NCBI RefSeq assembly: GCF_040412425.1
Contig: NC_089741.1
Coordinates: forward strand, 38,384,538-38,448,537
DNA from: Macrobrachium rosenbergii
Lineage: Eukaryota; Arthropoda; Malacostraca; Decapoda; Palaemonidae
Direction: 5' to 3'
Length of the DNA: 64,000 nt
Both the position numbers and the translations under genes were made by a program. This document shows positions 46,082-58,016 of the stretch, one piece after another. The stretch's first letter is position 1, and each line of letters starts with the position of its first letter. The notes under the pieces were generated by a model that saw only the letters and a list, made by a program, of their open reading frames with translations, did not search any database and was not told where the DNA came from.

Positions 46082-48100
46082 AACCGCGAGTGAGGCTAAG
46101 CTTTGTACACCCCTGGGGACTACTCGCTTTTTTGGGGGGAGGCTAAAACCTACACTATTATGGTATAGGCTATGGGGCCACGTACGTGGAGCAAGAGTAG
46201 GTGCCTCGACTCCTCACTGATACCACTTTTGTCTCTTATGTAAGATTACCGACAGAAGATGAAGAAGAAGAATAATAACAAGCTGCCCTGAACGGTATTA
46301 TTAGCTGCATTCGATTGGTGCTTTCGTGGCGCCGCCGGTTCAAAAGAAGACGCCTGGCTGAGCAGTCTCGCGGTGGCCTGTGCTTTTAATAATGCTTGGA
46401 TTCAACGTTCCCTTTTTTTTTTTTTTTAACCTTAATTACTCTCTAATGACCAGGTGAAGGGGGGAGAGAGAGACCGAGGGATCAGGAGCGGCTCGAGGGA
46501 CTTAATCTTCTCCCGCCCCAAAATGGAGTTACAGCAGAAACGCTTCGCGTACAAATAATCAGTGGAATTATTCCTAATGTACACTTTCTACAGAAAGAGA
46601 GAGACAGAGAGTCATCTAGTGTACTCTTTGATTCTAGAGTGAAAATTTTGATTCTAATTTTTATATATTTTTTTTTTCCTTCGAGTATACGTAGCATGGA
46701 TTGAATTACCATATAAATTACAGCTAACATAAGGATGAGAGAGAAGCAGGTTGATTGATTTTTTTAACTATTTACAAGTGACAAATATCTGGCCAACTCA
46801 TCCATTTTTTTAAAGTCTGAAGTGACGTTGCCTATGTTATTTCTCTTCCGGATTGCTTGAATGGACGACCTCGCGTGACCTGTGACCTCGTGTGACCTTT
46901 GAAATAGCCAGATTGTTGATTTTATATACCTCACGCGAATATATCACGCTGGATAATCTCATTTGCGACAGACAAATTTGGAATGAAGAGAATTTCACTT
47001 TCAAAGAAAACGTACCTGATGTTATCTTTTCAAAGAAAACGTATTTGATCTTTTTTTTTTTATCTTTTTACGTCTTTTAGCATATGTGGGATACAGATAA
47101 GTGGTCTAATTAATTGAATAATTCCAATTTCATTTAGTTGTTTAGGAGAAACGACTAGAAATGGGCGAATTAGAACGAATTCCTCAGTCACACAAACGAG
47201 TAGCTCTCTCTTATCTCGTTGACATTCAAAAGGCTTCGTCGCTTTTCGTAATCTTCTTCTTTCCCCGCCTTCTTGGATACGACACACCACCAGGAGCCAG
47301 AAATTCGCGCGCTTTTTTTTTCTCATCATCGTCCTTTATACCATGTACAAGAACAATCAATCTCCTTGTTTTTTTTTAATGTAATCTACTCATGTACAGT
47401 CAAAGAACTCCATTGTACAGCAAACATGTTCTAGACAAACTACATATTGTAATGAATAAAGTGTGTACATATTTTTAAGTTCATGATATACATTAAATAC
47501 ACGATGAAATATACACCAAACCACTTGGACGCTTATCTATAGGTTTACCTTCACTGAAACCACCCTATAACAAAGAAATTGGCTAAAAGGTACGACTGTT
47601 TGTTCCCACTCTCTTTCTTGTTTATTAATTTTTCTTCTTCTATCATTTAAAGTTTCATATCTTGGATGGAAAATGTTCAAAATATTGCAGATTGAACGAC
47701 TCCCCTCGTCTTCAGCCACCGGAAACACAAAGAGATCACGCAACAGCAGATTTCTGTGATGGCGAAGACTCGTAGATTTGCTGATTTTCAATCAATTTTT
47801 TTCTCACTTTATATACTCATTTCATACAGATTTTTTTTTTCTTACACTTTCTTATAGGGGGAAAAGTTTCTGAACTGTAATAAATATATTTACAGTGATT
47901 TCTGCTTTAAAACTCCAAGTAGTGACTGTAATATACTGAAAAAAGTGGTGTTTCATGGGGTCACTCCCCAAAAAATTACTTCCTCTAATATCTATGAACT
48001 GAAATAAAAAAGTAATTTGGTTTTGCAATCTGATGTATTTTCAAGTTATGGGAATCACCTCTACTTTTAAATTTTGCTTCTGAATCACTTGCATTTTCCA
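46082..48100. other. No recognised gene
   Basis: AT-rich DNA with several T-runs. It may include the 3' UTR of the minus-strand membrane-protein gene, but nothing in it fixes the end. Confidence 0.45.
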
Positions 48101-48103
48101 CAT

Positions 48104-48109
48104 TTTATT
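48104..48109 (-). terminator. Candidate polyadenylation signal (AATAAA, minus strand)
   Basis: TTTATT on the + strand, about 500 bases after the stop codon at 48610. A second candidate lies near 47620. Confidence 0.3.
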
Positions 48110-48609
48110 CCTCAGTAGATATCTGCACTGGATACGCATAAAATGTGAACCAAAAAATCTCAATAAAAAAACAAGAGAGACTATGAAAGCTTCACTCCCA
48201 TTGTCCTAATGTAACTAAGAACTAATCACTAGCGTTTAATACTCTTAGCATCTCGTCCTAGGAATTGTGGGGGAACTGAGTGCAGTGCTGGATGCCACCG
48301 TTATCACACTGTAAACAGGAGCCTCGTACCTCATCTCTATGTATCACACGAGGTACTCGACTCTCTCTCTCCTCGCTGATGAATCAATTAAGCTAGAGAA
48401 AGCTGGAGAAAGTGACTGGCTTGTCAACCAGTCACTTTGACAACCACTTTCGTTTATCCCAATCACGCAGAAAATTTTGCAGTAGTGTTCTCTGAACAGG
48501 TGAAGTACTTAGTTCTAAATGTTCCTCTTTTGTTTTTTTCTCCTACAATTTTTTTTTTTTTTAGGTTTTGTTTTTTATGTTTTGGACTTTATGCAATCAG
48601 CTCAAGTGT

Positions 48610-49734
48610 TCACTTGTCCCCAGGAATGATCACCCCCTCGTCCTCAGGATCGTCTGTGAGGAAGGCGTCCTGCGAGACGGGTGCTCTGTTCTTTGTGCGT
48701 GCGATGGTCCAGTTCTGCTGCCCCAGGAGCTCGTCCACACGTGCCTGGAAGGTGCGGTACCACTGGACATAGTCGCGATGGAGGCGTGAGAGGCAGTAGG
48801 CAATGTCAACAACGCGGTCTGTTTTCCTGAGGCGCCATTCAAGCTCGTAGCTGAAGCGGCCTTCAGAGAGCTTTTCCAGTTCACGTGTAAGAGCTCGTCG
48901 GGTGGGGTGGTCAGAGCCCTTGATGCTTGGGTGGTGTGAGCGCAGGACAACGTGGTGGTCATTCCAGAGAGGGGCCCAAGTGCGAACAGCTGCCAGCATT
49001 CCACGCATTTCGTGGTCAGAGGAATCTTGGTGGCTCTGATACTCAATGGGGATGTTCTCGTAGAAGTAAGACCAGCGGGTGATGTTCTTGTCAGTCTTCC
49101 AGACACAGAATCCTCCGACATGGTTGCCTGAGGCTGTGGTGGCAACATAGACCAGCTTGTGAGAGAGAGGATGGCGAGTGCTAGTGGTCGTTGAGGTTGT
49201 TGTGGTAGTAGTGGTGTTTGGTGCTACTGTGCTTGAACTGGTAGACACATTGCTGGTCTTGACAGTGGGTTCCTTGTCACCAGTCTCAGAAGCCTGGGAC
49301 ACAGTTGCAGAGGACGGGGATGCAGACACTGCTGCGGCAGTGGAAGCAGCAGGAGTAACAGATGTTGCATTGCTATCATGGTGGGGAGCTTCTGTAGTGT
49401 TGGTAGAGGTTGTAGTGTTGTCTACAGTGGCCTGTGGTGTGGATGGACTGGCGTCCACAGCCTTCAGAGCCACTTGTGCCACTGATGCTGGAGCTTCTGA
49501 GGTTCCTGCAGTGTCCTCTGTTGTGGTGTTTTCCTCTGCTTCCTTCTTCTCCTCGTCCAGACCAGCAGCCTTTTCAGAATTGCCTTCCTCGTGGTCATTG
49601 TCATCGCCATCTGTGTTGTTCTCTTTCTTTCTCGTGGCATTGGTGTCCTCCATCACAGCCAGTGTGACAGCTGACTCGTGGAGAGTGACGATATTGCCTG
49701 TGTTATTGTTGTTGCTGTTAGCACTAGCATGATG

Positions 49735-49767
<33 letters not shown>

Positions 49768-50184
49768 ACTTTTGCTGCTGCTGCTGCCGCTGCTGGCTTT
49801 GCTGCTGTTGGACTTGAGAGGCTGGGACTTGGTGACGTTGTTGTGCTCCGCGGTGTAGTTCTCACGCGTGAGGGCCGCGCTCTGAAGGATGCTGACTACG
49901 TCGACATGTCCGAGCTTGCCGTGTTCTATCACGTGGTGGTCGCCGTTATGCTGGTGGAGGGAGTGGTTGCGGATGGGCACTGGCTGGAACACCACGAGCG
50001 TGCGGTCGCTGACCTGGGCCAGCCGCAGCGACAAGTAGGGCACCACGGCCAGGGCCACGAGCAACAGGGTGCCCAGGAGGACGCGGACGACCCATACTCC
50101 GGCGCCCGCCCTCCCACGCTCCTCTCCTACGACGGTGTAGAGAACGTATTTCTTCTCTTTGCCACCAACCACCTTCTCCTCCAT
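48610..50184 (-). CDS. Type II membrane protein with degenerate retroelement-RNase-H-like ectodomain
   Basis: 524 codons. Residues 1-30 are polar and basic (cytosolic). About 31-53 (WVVRVLLGTLLLVALAVVPY) form one membrane segment, with Arg/Lys before it and no cleavable signal peptide, suggesting type II topology. Residues 70-343 are a Ser/Thr/Asn/Ala-rich, mucin-like stalk with Ser and Thr runs and many N-glycosylation sequons. Residues 344-468 resemble the RNase H domain of Ty3/DIRS-type retroelements: LVYVATTASGNHVGGF, TRWS, HEMRGMLAAVRTWAPL, HHVVLRS, RRALTRELEKL, FSYELEWR and DRVVDIAYCLSRL. Catalytic Asp positions read Thr350, His417 and Tyr463; Glu392 is kept. A helix (DYVQWYRTFQARVDELL) and an acidic tail follow. 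The ATG sits directly after a good acceptor (ggtctttccag), so a 5' exon exists upstream. Function unknown. Confidence 0.8.
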
Positions 50185-50186
50185 CT

Positions 50187-51089
50187 GGAAAGACCAGAGA
50201 AATGGAAGTCAGTTAACTGGGTAAAGAAAGCCATTGGTAAATTTGGTAATGGGATAAACAATCTGTATATAAGCAAGTACACTAATATGCATAATTTTAT
50301 AATCAATGTCTATTTATGTCTGAATAGCTCAAGGGCTTGTAAAACATCTTGTTCCTCTTGTAAAGTATTTAAAGTGTCATTTGTAATTAGAATTAGGAAC
50401 TGGGATCTGTGAGAGACAAGAAACTTTAACCAAAACCTGAAATGAAGCAAAAAAGGTTCTTGGGTGGACAACCTATCCAAAAATATAGAGACAGAGAACA
50501 GAAAATAGAATTCTTTGTGATATATAGAAAAATGGCTCTGATAAACAGAACTATTCGATGACATGTACGTATATATGTGCACACATCACTAAGGTATTAC
50601 TATAAAATGTACATACACATAAACACACACTCGCACACATACAGGGAAAGTGAAAGGTTTAAACTTAAACACACATCTCAAAGCTGGAAGCACGCTTTGG
50701 TGAATTTCCACCAGAGTATTCTTTCTGAACATAGTCGATGTTCCTTTGTTCATGCTCTCCTACAATAAAACAACATTTGAGCATCACAAGAAAGTCTAGG
50801 TAATGTTCTATTTGTTAATGTAAGGGGCAAAAGCACTTGTAGTTCCATGTAGGCTAAAGAAAGTTGTTTGTAAACACCTCCTTTGCCTACTACTAGACTG
50901 TTGAAGATTCTGCTCAGACACTGAAATGCAGAAAGTGTCAAGCTTATGAAATCAAGTGTAGATAGATTAGTATAGGTAGTAATTTTCTGAGAATGGGATA
51001 TTATTCTACTTTCAGGTGTAAATCTTAAGAGGGAAGGGGACAGAGAATTTGAGTCACACTTCACACAGATTTGAAATTAGGTGAAACTG

Positions 51090-51093
<4 letters not shown>
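50187..51093. other. Intron or upstream region of the membrane-protein gene
   Basis: Starts with the acceptor (minus strand) for the coding exon. No upstream exon is recognisable in the following 0.9 kb. Confidence 0.45.
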
Positions 51094-51154
<61 letters not shown>

Positions 51155-51250
51155 ATGTGTGTGTGTGTGTGTGTGTGGGTGTGCGTGTGTATATATGTAT
51201 ATATATCATATATACATATATATACATACATACATACATACATATATACA
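51094..51250. repeat. TA, GT and CATA microsatellites
   Basis: (TA)n at 51094-51151, (GT)n at 51156-51177 and a CATA/TATA cluster to about 51250. Confidence 0.97.
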
Positions 51251-51669
51251 CGTGTGTGTGTGTGTTAGTTTTGTCAATATCGAATCCACTTTATATACCT
51301 CGGGTGTAACTTACACCCAAAGGGAATTAAATTAAATACAAATGCAGAAGTGACTCTGTACTCGTCCCTTCAGACTTCTGTCAGGTCTATTCCCATAGGA
51401 ATGTTGTTCTCAACGAGGAACGTCATAAACAGCTGTTGTTTGGACAGGCTGCCATTTCCAGAAAGGAGCAAACGTCTGCAATCAACGCATTATCTCTTAA
51501 TTAGCGTATTTTCTCAAAGGGAACGAAGCTGTTGCTGCCGACAGCGAGGTTTTGTTTTTTTTCTATGCAGAGGAGAAAGGTATGCTTGCAATTCTCATCA
51601 GTTTGAGTTAGGTCACGTTTTTTTCGTTCTTATTTTGATGAGAACCATTTCTTTGGTTCGGTTTTATTG

Positions 51670-51740
51670 TTCTTCTTCTTCTTCTTCTTCTTCTTCTTCT
51701 TCTTCTTCTTCTTCTTCTTCTTCTTCTTCTTCTTCTTCTT
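51670..51740. repeat. (TTC)n microsatellite, about 23 units
   Basis: Uninterrupted TTC run; it explains the long Ser and Arg runs in overlapping open frames. Confidence 0.98.
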
Positions 51741-52093
51741 TTTATGTCTTTATGAAACCAATAACTTGATCTACGTGTTGGTGGTGTCTTAGTGGCGGCC
51801 CTCTTCATCTTCTTCTTCTTGGAACCGATACTATGATGTTGCGGCTCCCATTTTTTTCTACATTCTCCATCTAAAAACCGATAATCCTGGATCTGATAAC
51901 GACACAATATACCATTGTTATCATTCTTATTGATATTATTAGGTCTTTTTTATCGAAAGAAAACCAAGAGATAAACTAACCAACTCTAGACCCAACGACT
52001 ACTACAGCGGGGATGAACAACCAACTCTAGACCTAGTGATAAACTAACCAACTCTAGACCTAGTGACTTCAGAAGATTAAAAAAAAATAGCCT

Positions 52094-52096
<3 letters not shown>

Positions 52097-52157
<61 letters not shown>
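52097..52157. repeat. (GA)n microsatellite
   Basis: About 30 GA units. Confidence 0.98.
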
Positions 52158-52463
52158 AGCTAGCTCTTAAAGACATGGTAATCCATTCACTAACTTTCTC
52201 GCCCAACGTAAACAAGATGGAGGAGATGATGAGAGTTTCATCAGGGCAGCTGGCGGTGAGAATTTACTCATCTTTCCTCATATTTTCCCACCAGAAAAAA
52301 AAAGGAAATTCTAAACTGATCAGATGCTTTCAGGCCTCGTTATGATCCATTGCCAGTTAGACCTGACTGATGGGGTTCAGACATGTTTGATTCGGCTTTT
52401 AAACTCATTCTGAGACAGAAATACTTTTGTGGTTTCTGTTTAAGTAAATCTAATAGCAATTTC

Positions 52464-52467
<4 letters not shown>

Positions 52468-52511
<44 letters not shown>

Positions 52512-53140
52512 AAGATAAACACCTATTCCAGTGATTCTCAAACTGGGTCTCAGACAGTGCCTAGGGGTGCCGCAGATTGTCATGAATTTTGTCTTGGCCA
52601 GATCATCTCAATGAACATTTGTAAAAAAAAAATTTTGCAGAAGTCTTCATATAATTATCACCAGTGTGTCTACTCTAACAATGTTTATCTAATTCTTCTG
52701 ATATGCTCTTTGTTTGTACAGATAAATTTCTGCATGTGCAATTGTGCTGATTTTGGTTTGAGTATAGATAATAATTTGTTCCATTAAATAAAGAAGTTAA
52801 TTCATGCGATATGGTGGATGGTGAAAGGGAGCCCTGCAGTAATGATTACATTAGTTAGGGTGCCATCACTAAAGAAACATTGAGAACCACTGACCTATTC
52901 ATATAGAAAAAATCTAAAGGGGCCATAACTTGGAATTCAAGCTTCCAAAGAAACATGACGTTCAGTTTGAAAGAAGCAACAGAAGATAATGGGAAATACA
53001 GAAAGAAGAGATCAGTAAGTAATAAAGAAAAAAAATAAATGAACAAATTAATAAATAAACAGATAAAAACGTAAGTATATCACAAAAAGCAAGAAGAATG
53101 AAAGCTTAAAGTTTGTAATGTAGGACACGAAGTTACAAAG
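52468..53140 (-). mobile_element. Decapod AAT-tailed repeat, copy 2, split by a hAT element
   Basis: (ATT)n at 52468-52508, then cagaagataaacacctattc; interrupted at 52529-52892; resumes atatagaaaaaatctaaagg ggccat, aattcaagcttccaaagaaa, acagaaagaagagatcagta and A/T-rich ataaat runs. The same series without interruption is at 57283-57575 and, inverted, at 19185-19385. Confidence 0.8.
52529..52892. mobile_element. hAT-family non-autonomous element (364 bp) with 8-bp target duplication
   Basis: Left end CAGTGATTCTCAAACTGGG; the right end, reverse-complemented, is CAGTGGTTCTCAATG, the classic hAT (Charlie-type) terminal pattern. A perfect 8-bp duplication ACCTATTC flanks it (52521-52528 and 52893-52900). 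Removing the element and one duplication restores the uninterrupted host repeat. It has no transposase; the overlapping open frame 52383-52787 is chance. Confidence 0.88.
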
Positions 53141-53174
53141 AACCATTTTGCCAAGCAAGACTAGAGCTATTTCT

Positions 53175-53177
<3 letters not shown>

Positions 53178-53232
<55 letters not shown>
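53178..53232. repeat. (GA)n microsatellite
   Basis: Two GA blocks joined by one G slip. Confidence 0.97.
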
Positions 53233-53235
<3 letters not shown>

Positions 53236-53566
53236 TCCCGGCGATAAAAAAAAACCAGCCCAGACACATCCGATCAAGGACACAGCAGAGGGGCGTGTTA
53301 TACACCAAGGTCACGAAACGGATCTGTCCCGTTTGCAAACAGGGAGCTCAGTGGCTAATGGCTACCCTCACTTCCCTATTCAGAGGAATATAACCCCTCG
53401 CGCCCTTCGATAAAAGAGCCGCTACACCTCCTGACGAAGGAGACGATCGTTGTTACAGTTCCGACGATAAGCAATAGCTAGTTGCTATGCAACAAGGCAC
53501 AAACCCCGCGGATGTATGTACGTATGTGTGTTTGTGTCTCTACAGAGAGCAACACCTATCCCCGAC

Positions 53567-53586
53567 GACGGCGCGCATGCGCCGTC
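53567..53586. promoter_or_regulatory. NRF1/Ewg-like palindrome
   Basis: GACGGCGC-GCAT-GCGCCGTC is a perfect 8-bp inverted repeat centred on GCGCATGCGC, the NRF1 (Drosophila Ewg) binding core. It stands out in GC content from its surroundings. Confidence 0.4.
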
Positions 53587-53815
53587 GGTACTCCCTCAAG
53601 GGAGCCTTGACCGAACGTGATTCCGTAAGAATCACTCAATATTATCGTTATCTCTCCTTATTTCTTTCTTCCACCCTTTCGTGGGAAGGGATAGACGTCG
53701 AGAGGGGTTAAGGGATAAATAGGAATAGGAAAAAACGAGTGGACGGTCATATATATACCAATCTATCTGCAGACGGGGCGTCTGGGATAATCAATACGGG
53801 GTCCCGGGACAACGG

Positions 53816-53842
53816 GAGAGAGAGAGAGAGAGGAAGCAGAGC

Positions 53843-53887
<45 letters not shown>

Positions 53888-53955
53888 CAAGGGAGGTGGG
53901 ATGGAGGAAAACTAAGAAGAAATGTGAATAGGGAAGAGAGAGAGAGAGAGAGAGA

Positions 53956-54007
<52 letters not shown>

Positions 54008-54097
54008 CCGACGGGGGAGGGAGACAGGGAGAGAGATGGGAATTAGGAGAAAAACTGAGAAGAAATATGAATATAAAGAGAGAGAGAGAGAGAGATC
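53816..54097. repeat. GA microsatellite cluster
   Basis: Four or five (GA)n blocks (53816-53832, 53848-53882, 53935-54005, 54078-54097) separated by similar spacers (gaggaaaactaagaagaaat gtgaata and gagaaaaactgagaagaaat atgaata), so a unit of about 120 bp has been duplicated. Confidence 0.85.
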
Positions 54098-54228
54098 AAA
54101 GAGAGAGATTTAATGACAAATAAAAATAATATTTTAATCTTGAGAGACTTAAAAGACGGTTTCCATATTTTTTTTTCCATGCTCCTTCCAGGAACCTGGA
54201 ATAACAACTCTGGAATTCGGTCACGCTG

Positions 54229-54240
54229 TGCGCATGCGCG
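54229..54240. promoter_or_regulatory. NRF1/Ewg-like site
   Basis: TGCGCATGCGCG matches the palindromic NRF1 consensus YGCGCAYGCGCR. Confidence 0.4.
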
Positions 54241-54316
54241 CTCGTGTTATGCTTGGTTCGAGACGTTCGCCTCTCAGGGTGATTGATGAAGATCAGTTTC
54301 CAGGTGATTAAACTGA

Positions 54317-54318
<2 letters not shown>

Positions 54319-54378
<60 letters not shown>

Positions 54379-54391
54379 CCCAAATATTATA

Positions 54392-54473
<82 letters not shown>

Positions 54474-54520
54474 CGTTAATCTATGTCTTATGCAGAGACA
54501 TAATACCTTTCTTTCTCTCT

Positions 54521-54582
<62 letters not shown>

Positions 54583-54637
54583 AAATATATATACATACTA
54601 AGTCTATGGCAATCTATCTCTTAGGCAGACGTAATAC

Positions 54638-54685
<48 letters not shown>
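54319..54685. repeat. CT-TA-CT-CT microsatellite block with duplicated spacer
   Basis: (CT)n 54319-54375, (TA)n 54388-54470, (CT)n 54513-54578, (CT)n 54641-54685. The spacers taatctatgtcttatgcaga gacataatacctttct and ctatctcttaggcagacgta ataccctttct are related, so the CT unit was duplicated. Confidence 0.9.
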
Positions 54686-54687
<2 letters not shown>

Positions 54688-54934
54688 GGCGCCATGCTGC
54701 CTCCCCTATATTTAGACTTATGGAAGCGCCAGGAATCTTTCGTCCCACGCATGCAGGAACTCCCCAGCTCTAAAGAATCGCCGTTCGATTGATCCCCGCA
54801 GGATTCTGGTGCGGAGGGACCCTTGGAAAAATATGCCGAGATATCCTATTATATCCTATCATATCCTATCACTCAGGTTCCTTCTCCTCCTCAGTGTGGT
54901 CTGCTGTTACTTTTGCCTGACACTCAAGGGATGT

Positions 54935-55315
54935 TTTCTGTGAAAGAAAACTGCTGTGCCGGCTTTGTCTGTCCGTCCGCACTTTTTCTGTCCGCCCTCA
55001 GATATTAAAAACTACAGAGGCTAGAGGGCTGGGGTGAACATGTTTATCATCCACCCTCCAATCTTCAAAACATACCAAATTGCAGCCCTCTGGCCCGCGT
55101 TATAATTTTATTTAAGGTTAAAGTTAGCCATAATCGTGCCTGGCAACGATATGGGACAATACCACCACCGAGCCGTGGTTGAAGTTTCATATGAGCCATG
55201 GTTCGGCTAATATACCGAGACCACCGAAAGATAGATCTGTTTTCGGTGGCCTTGATTATACGCTGTAGCAGCTGTACAGAAAACTCGATTGCGCCGAAGA
55301 AACTTCGGCGCATTT
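54935..55315 (+). mobile_element. Abundant decapod foldback-type repeat
   Basis: Begins tctgtgaaagaaaactgctg tgccggctttgtctgtccg, then tctgtccgccctcagatatt, an internal inverted pair (gaggctagagggct against agccctctggcccgc), accaccaccgagccgtggtt, aagatagatctgttttcggt ggcc, and ends in the hairpin gcgccgaagaaacttcggcg c. I recall this as one of the commonest interspersed repeats in shrimp and prawn sequence. No protein. Confidence 0.7.
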
Positions 55316-55539
55316 TTTACTTAACCTGATTTCAGGTTAAATTTATACTAATAAGTATTTATTCAGGCGCTTAAAAGCATTTAAATGTTTTTTTAAATAG
55401 CTGAAATGAAGGAAATTTTGTAAAATATAAAAATATAAGACTTACCAATTATAGCACTAATCGAATCGAGCCTAAATGTATAAAACCAGACGCATAAACA
55501 TTCACTGTGGAGCCAAAAATAAGCATATCAGTAATTCCA

Positions 55540-55544
<5 letters not shown>

Positions 55545-55574
<30 letters not shown>

Positions 55575-55590
55575 AAGAAGAAGAAGAAGA
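55545..55590. repeat. (AAG)n microsatellite
   Basis: About 15 AAG units. Confidence 0.97.
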
Positions 55591-56172
55591 ACAAGATGAT
55601 GATAATACGAAGGAAAGAAGAGAAAGAGACGGCAAAAAGCCAGCAGCACTCGGCACAATTCTCCTTGACACGAAGCTTAAGGTTGCGCTCATATTGGTCG
55701 ATAGCTTCGCAGCGGTTAAAAGCTCAGCCAACCCTCATGGCTGGGTGCTACCGGTCACTTAAGAATGAGACCGCCACCGCTCGTTTTAGCCGAATTATAT
55801 TATCACGAGAGAAGTTGAGCCCGGATTGGGGGACGGCAAGTCTAAACGTGGGGGTTTAAGAGTTTTTTCATGCTTAGTTGCAAAGAATCCACACAGGAAA
55901 ATATATATTTTACTTCTTAAAAGCCTAGTGCGTTATCGATGTATGCCTAGCTAAAATTCTGTTGATAGTCTTCGTATATTTAGTTTATATGTTCATTAAA
56001 TATAGACATAATGATAATATTAATAATAATTGATTAAATATGATCAATTGGTAAGTTTTTACGTTACGGAAGAACCATGACAAATCATGCCAGGAGAACG
56101 AACATCTTAAATTTCACCGTCATGCGTCTAGCACTTTTTTTTCCGAAAGAGCTTCTCGTCTCTTTCGCCTTT

Positions 56173-56178
<6 letters not shown>
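55591..56178. other. No recognised feature
   Basis: Mixed sequence; an open frame at 55476-55859 is driven by the AAG tract. Confidence 0.45.

Positions 56179-56230
<52 letters not shown>
56179..56230. repeat. (GA)n microsatellite
   Basis: About 26 GA units. Confidence 0.97.
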
Positions 56231-56232
<2 letters not shown>

Positions 56233-57282
56233 AAAATTACCCATAATGACAAGGCTACAAGAAAAGGAATGAGGATTAAATGACAGACGGCAAAAGCATC
56301 AAAGGTCTGAAAGAGGCGACGCCTCCATCACAGACATCTTGAGACGGGTGAGATGAATGGGGTTCATATAAAGCGTCTGGTTGCCGTTTTCCGAGAAGAG
56401 GAACGCTTTGGGCGTTACGTACGGGTGTTATTACGAAGTTTTTCAGCTGCCTTACATAACGAGCACAGGTAATTTGCGCTCGTCTGGAAGAGAGCTCGCT
56501 TCCACCGACGATAAATGAGTTTTTCTTTATCAAAAAAGGGTCACAAACTCATTATTGGTCTAGAGCTAACACGCTCCGGTTAGCGTGAAGACGAGTGAAG
56601 ACCGGCTTATGCAATAATTGCAAGCATTCCCTAACTCTATCCATTGGCTTTCAGGCCACTCTGTGCCCCATAGCCGTTTGCACTAGCCACCCCCTGGTTA
56701 CAGAGATTCTACAGAACCCAGGGATGCAAGGTTCATCTGTGCAGAAGCAAGGTATAGGCCTACTTGTGTTTTGCTGAGTTTTACAGATGGTAAAACTAGA
56801 TCACTGTCTGTAACCACTTTCCTGTTTGAATGAACTTTTTGGAACTTAACCTCTTAATCTGTTTGTCACCTTAATGTAACAAATATTGGAAATACAGAAC
56901 CTTTACAAACCTAATCTCTTTGTAACCATTACGTAACAGTAAATGGAATGACAGATTACTGAGGAAGCAATTCAGAAATCGCGCCATCCGCGGAGACAGG
57001 ATTATGGGTAGACAGTGAATTGCAAAACACCTTTCCCTTCCTTACAATTAGACTTAGACTGACAAGACGGGTCGTTTGCTAGACTGATGACGGCAATTTC
57101 AGACTTAAGAGGAAGTTAGACTGCTATTAATCTTCAGAGTCTCAAGTGGAAGAAGCTACGGTACAGCAGACTAAAAGTGAATATGGTTTCTGGCAAAAGA
57201 ATCGTTAATATATTTAGCTCTTTTAACATCTAATTCAGTGAGGAGACCGAATAAGATTTGGCTACCCAAAGAAGGCTTAGTC
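56231..57282. other. No recognised feature
   Basis: Unique-looking DNA; short open frames (56276-56533 minus, 56595-56777 plus) are not recognised. Confidence 0.45.
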
Positions 57283-57575
57283 CTATTATTATTATTATTA
57301 TTATTATTATCATTATTATTATTATTATTATTATTATTCAGAAGATGGTCAATATACATAAGGAATAAGCCCACATACAGGGGCCATTGACTTGAAATTC
57401 AAGCTTCCAAAGAATGTGGTGTTCATTTGAAAGAAGTAACATGATAACAGGATATACAGAAAGAAGAGATAAGTTATTAGAAACGAAAAGATAAATAAAA
57501 CTGGAAAATTAATAAATGTACCGATAAACATGTAAAGTAAACTGTTCAAATACAAGAAGAATTGTTTTAATGGGA
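57283..57575 (-). mobile_element. Decapod AAT-tailed repeat, copy 3
   Basis: (ATT)n 57283-57339, cagaagatggtcaatataca, taagcccacatacaggggcc attgacttgaaattcaagct tcc, tacagaaagaagagataagt. The uninterrupted version of the copy at 52468-53140. Confidence 0.8.
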
Positions 57576-58004
57576 TATGAAGCCAAGCAAAGCATGAAGT
57601 AACCCCACTTATAAAAGAGGGTTTAAGTGACTCAGTAAATCACAGGGACAGGAGGAGAATGTCATCTGTGTAAATTGCTCAGCCTGATGAAATCACCGGC
57701 TAAAATAATATCTGTAAAACTTAGAGAGAGATGGCGACAACAGGAGTAGAATTCAATCCATAAATCCCCCCCCCCAAAAAAAAAACTCAAAATAAGTCCT
57801 GTCTTTGCGAAAACTGATTTCACACCTGTTCACTGTTTATACAATTTATAGCTAACCGCAAAACCTGCTCTAGACCGACAGTTAGATGGATGTAAAATGA
57901 TCAACACTTAAAACGACAAAATCGCTTTACGACCATCGGTTGAAATCGCCCAAAGTCGAAGGGATAAGAAGGATTAGGAGGCCGACATAAAAAGACGGTC
58001 GAGA
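57576..58004. other. No recognised feature
   Basis: Unique-looking spacer with a C/A run at about 57767-57784. Confidence 0.4.
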
Positions 58005-58016
58005 TGCGCCTGCGCA
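58005..58016. promoter_or_regulatory. NRF1/Ewg-like site
   Basis: TGCGCCTGCGCA fits the NRF1 core with one central substitution. It lies about 210 bp before the candidate first exon at 58226. Confidence 0.4.

Noticed and set aside
48630..49148. 172-codon minus-strand frame within the membrane-protein exon
   Set aside because: Shifted-frame shadow of the longer frame, with no recognisable domain.
49178..50412. Open frames of 184 and 244 codons on the + strand
   Set aside because: Antisense shadows of the Ser/Thr/Asn-rich stalk (poly-Val and poly-Ala runs come from complementing Thr and Ser codons).
52217..52256. ATG with good context (aacaagATGGAGGAG) followed by a possible GTGAGA donor
   Set aside because: Only 13 codons, no second exon and no family resemblance; not distinguishable from chance.
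52383..52787. 134-codon + strand frame
   Set aside because: Crosses the (ATT)n tract and the hAT insertion boundary, so it is a chimera of unrelated repeats.
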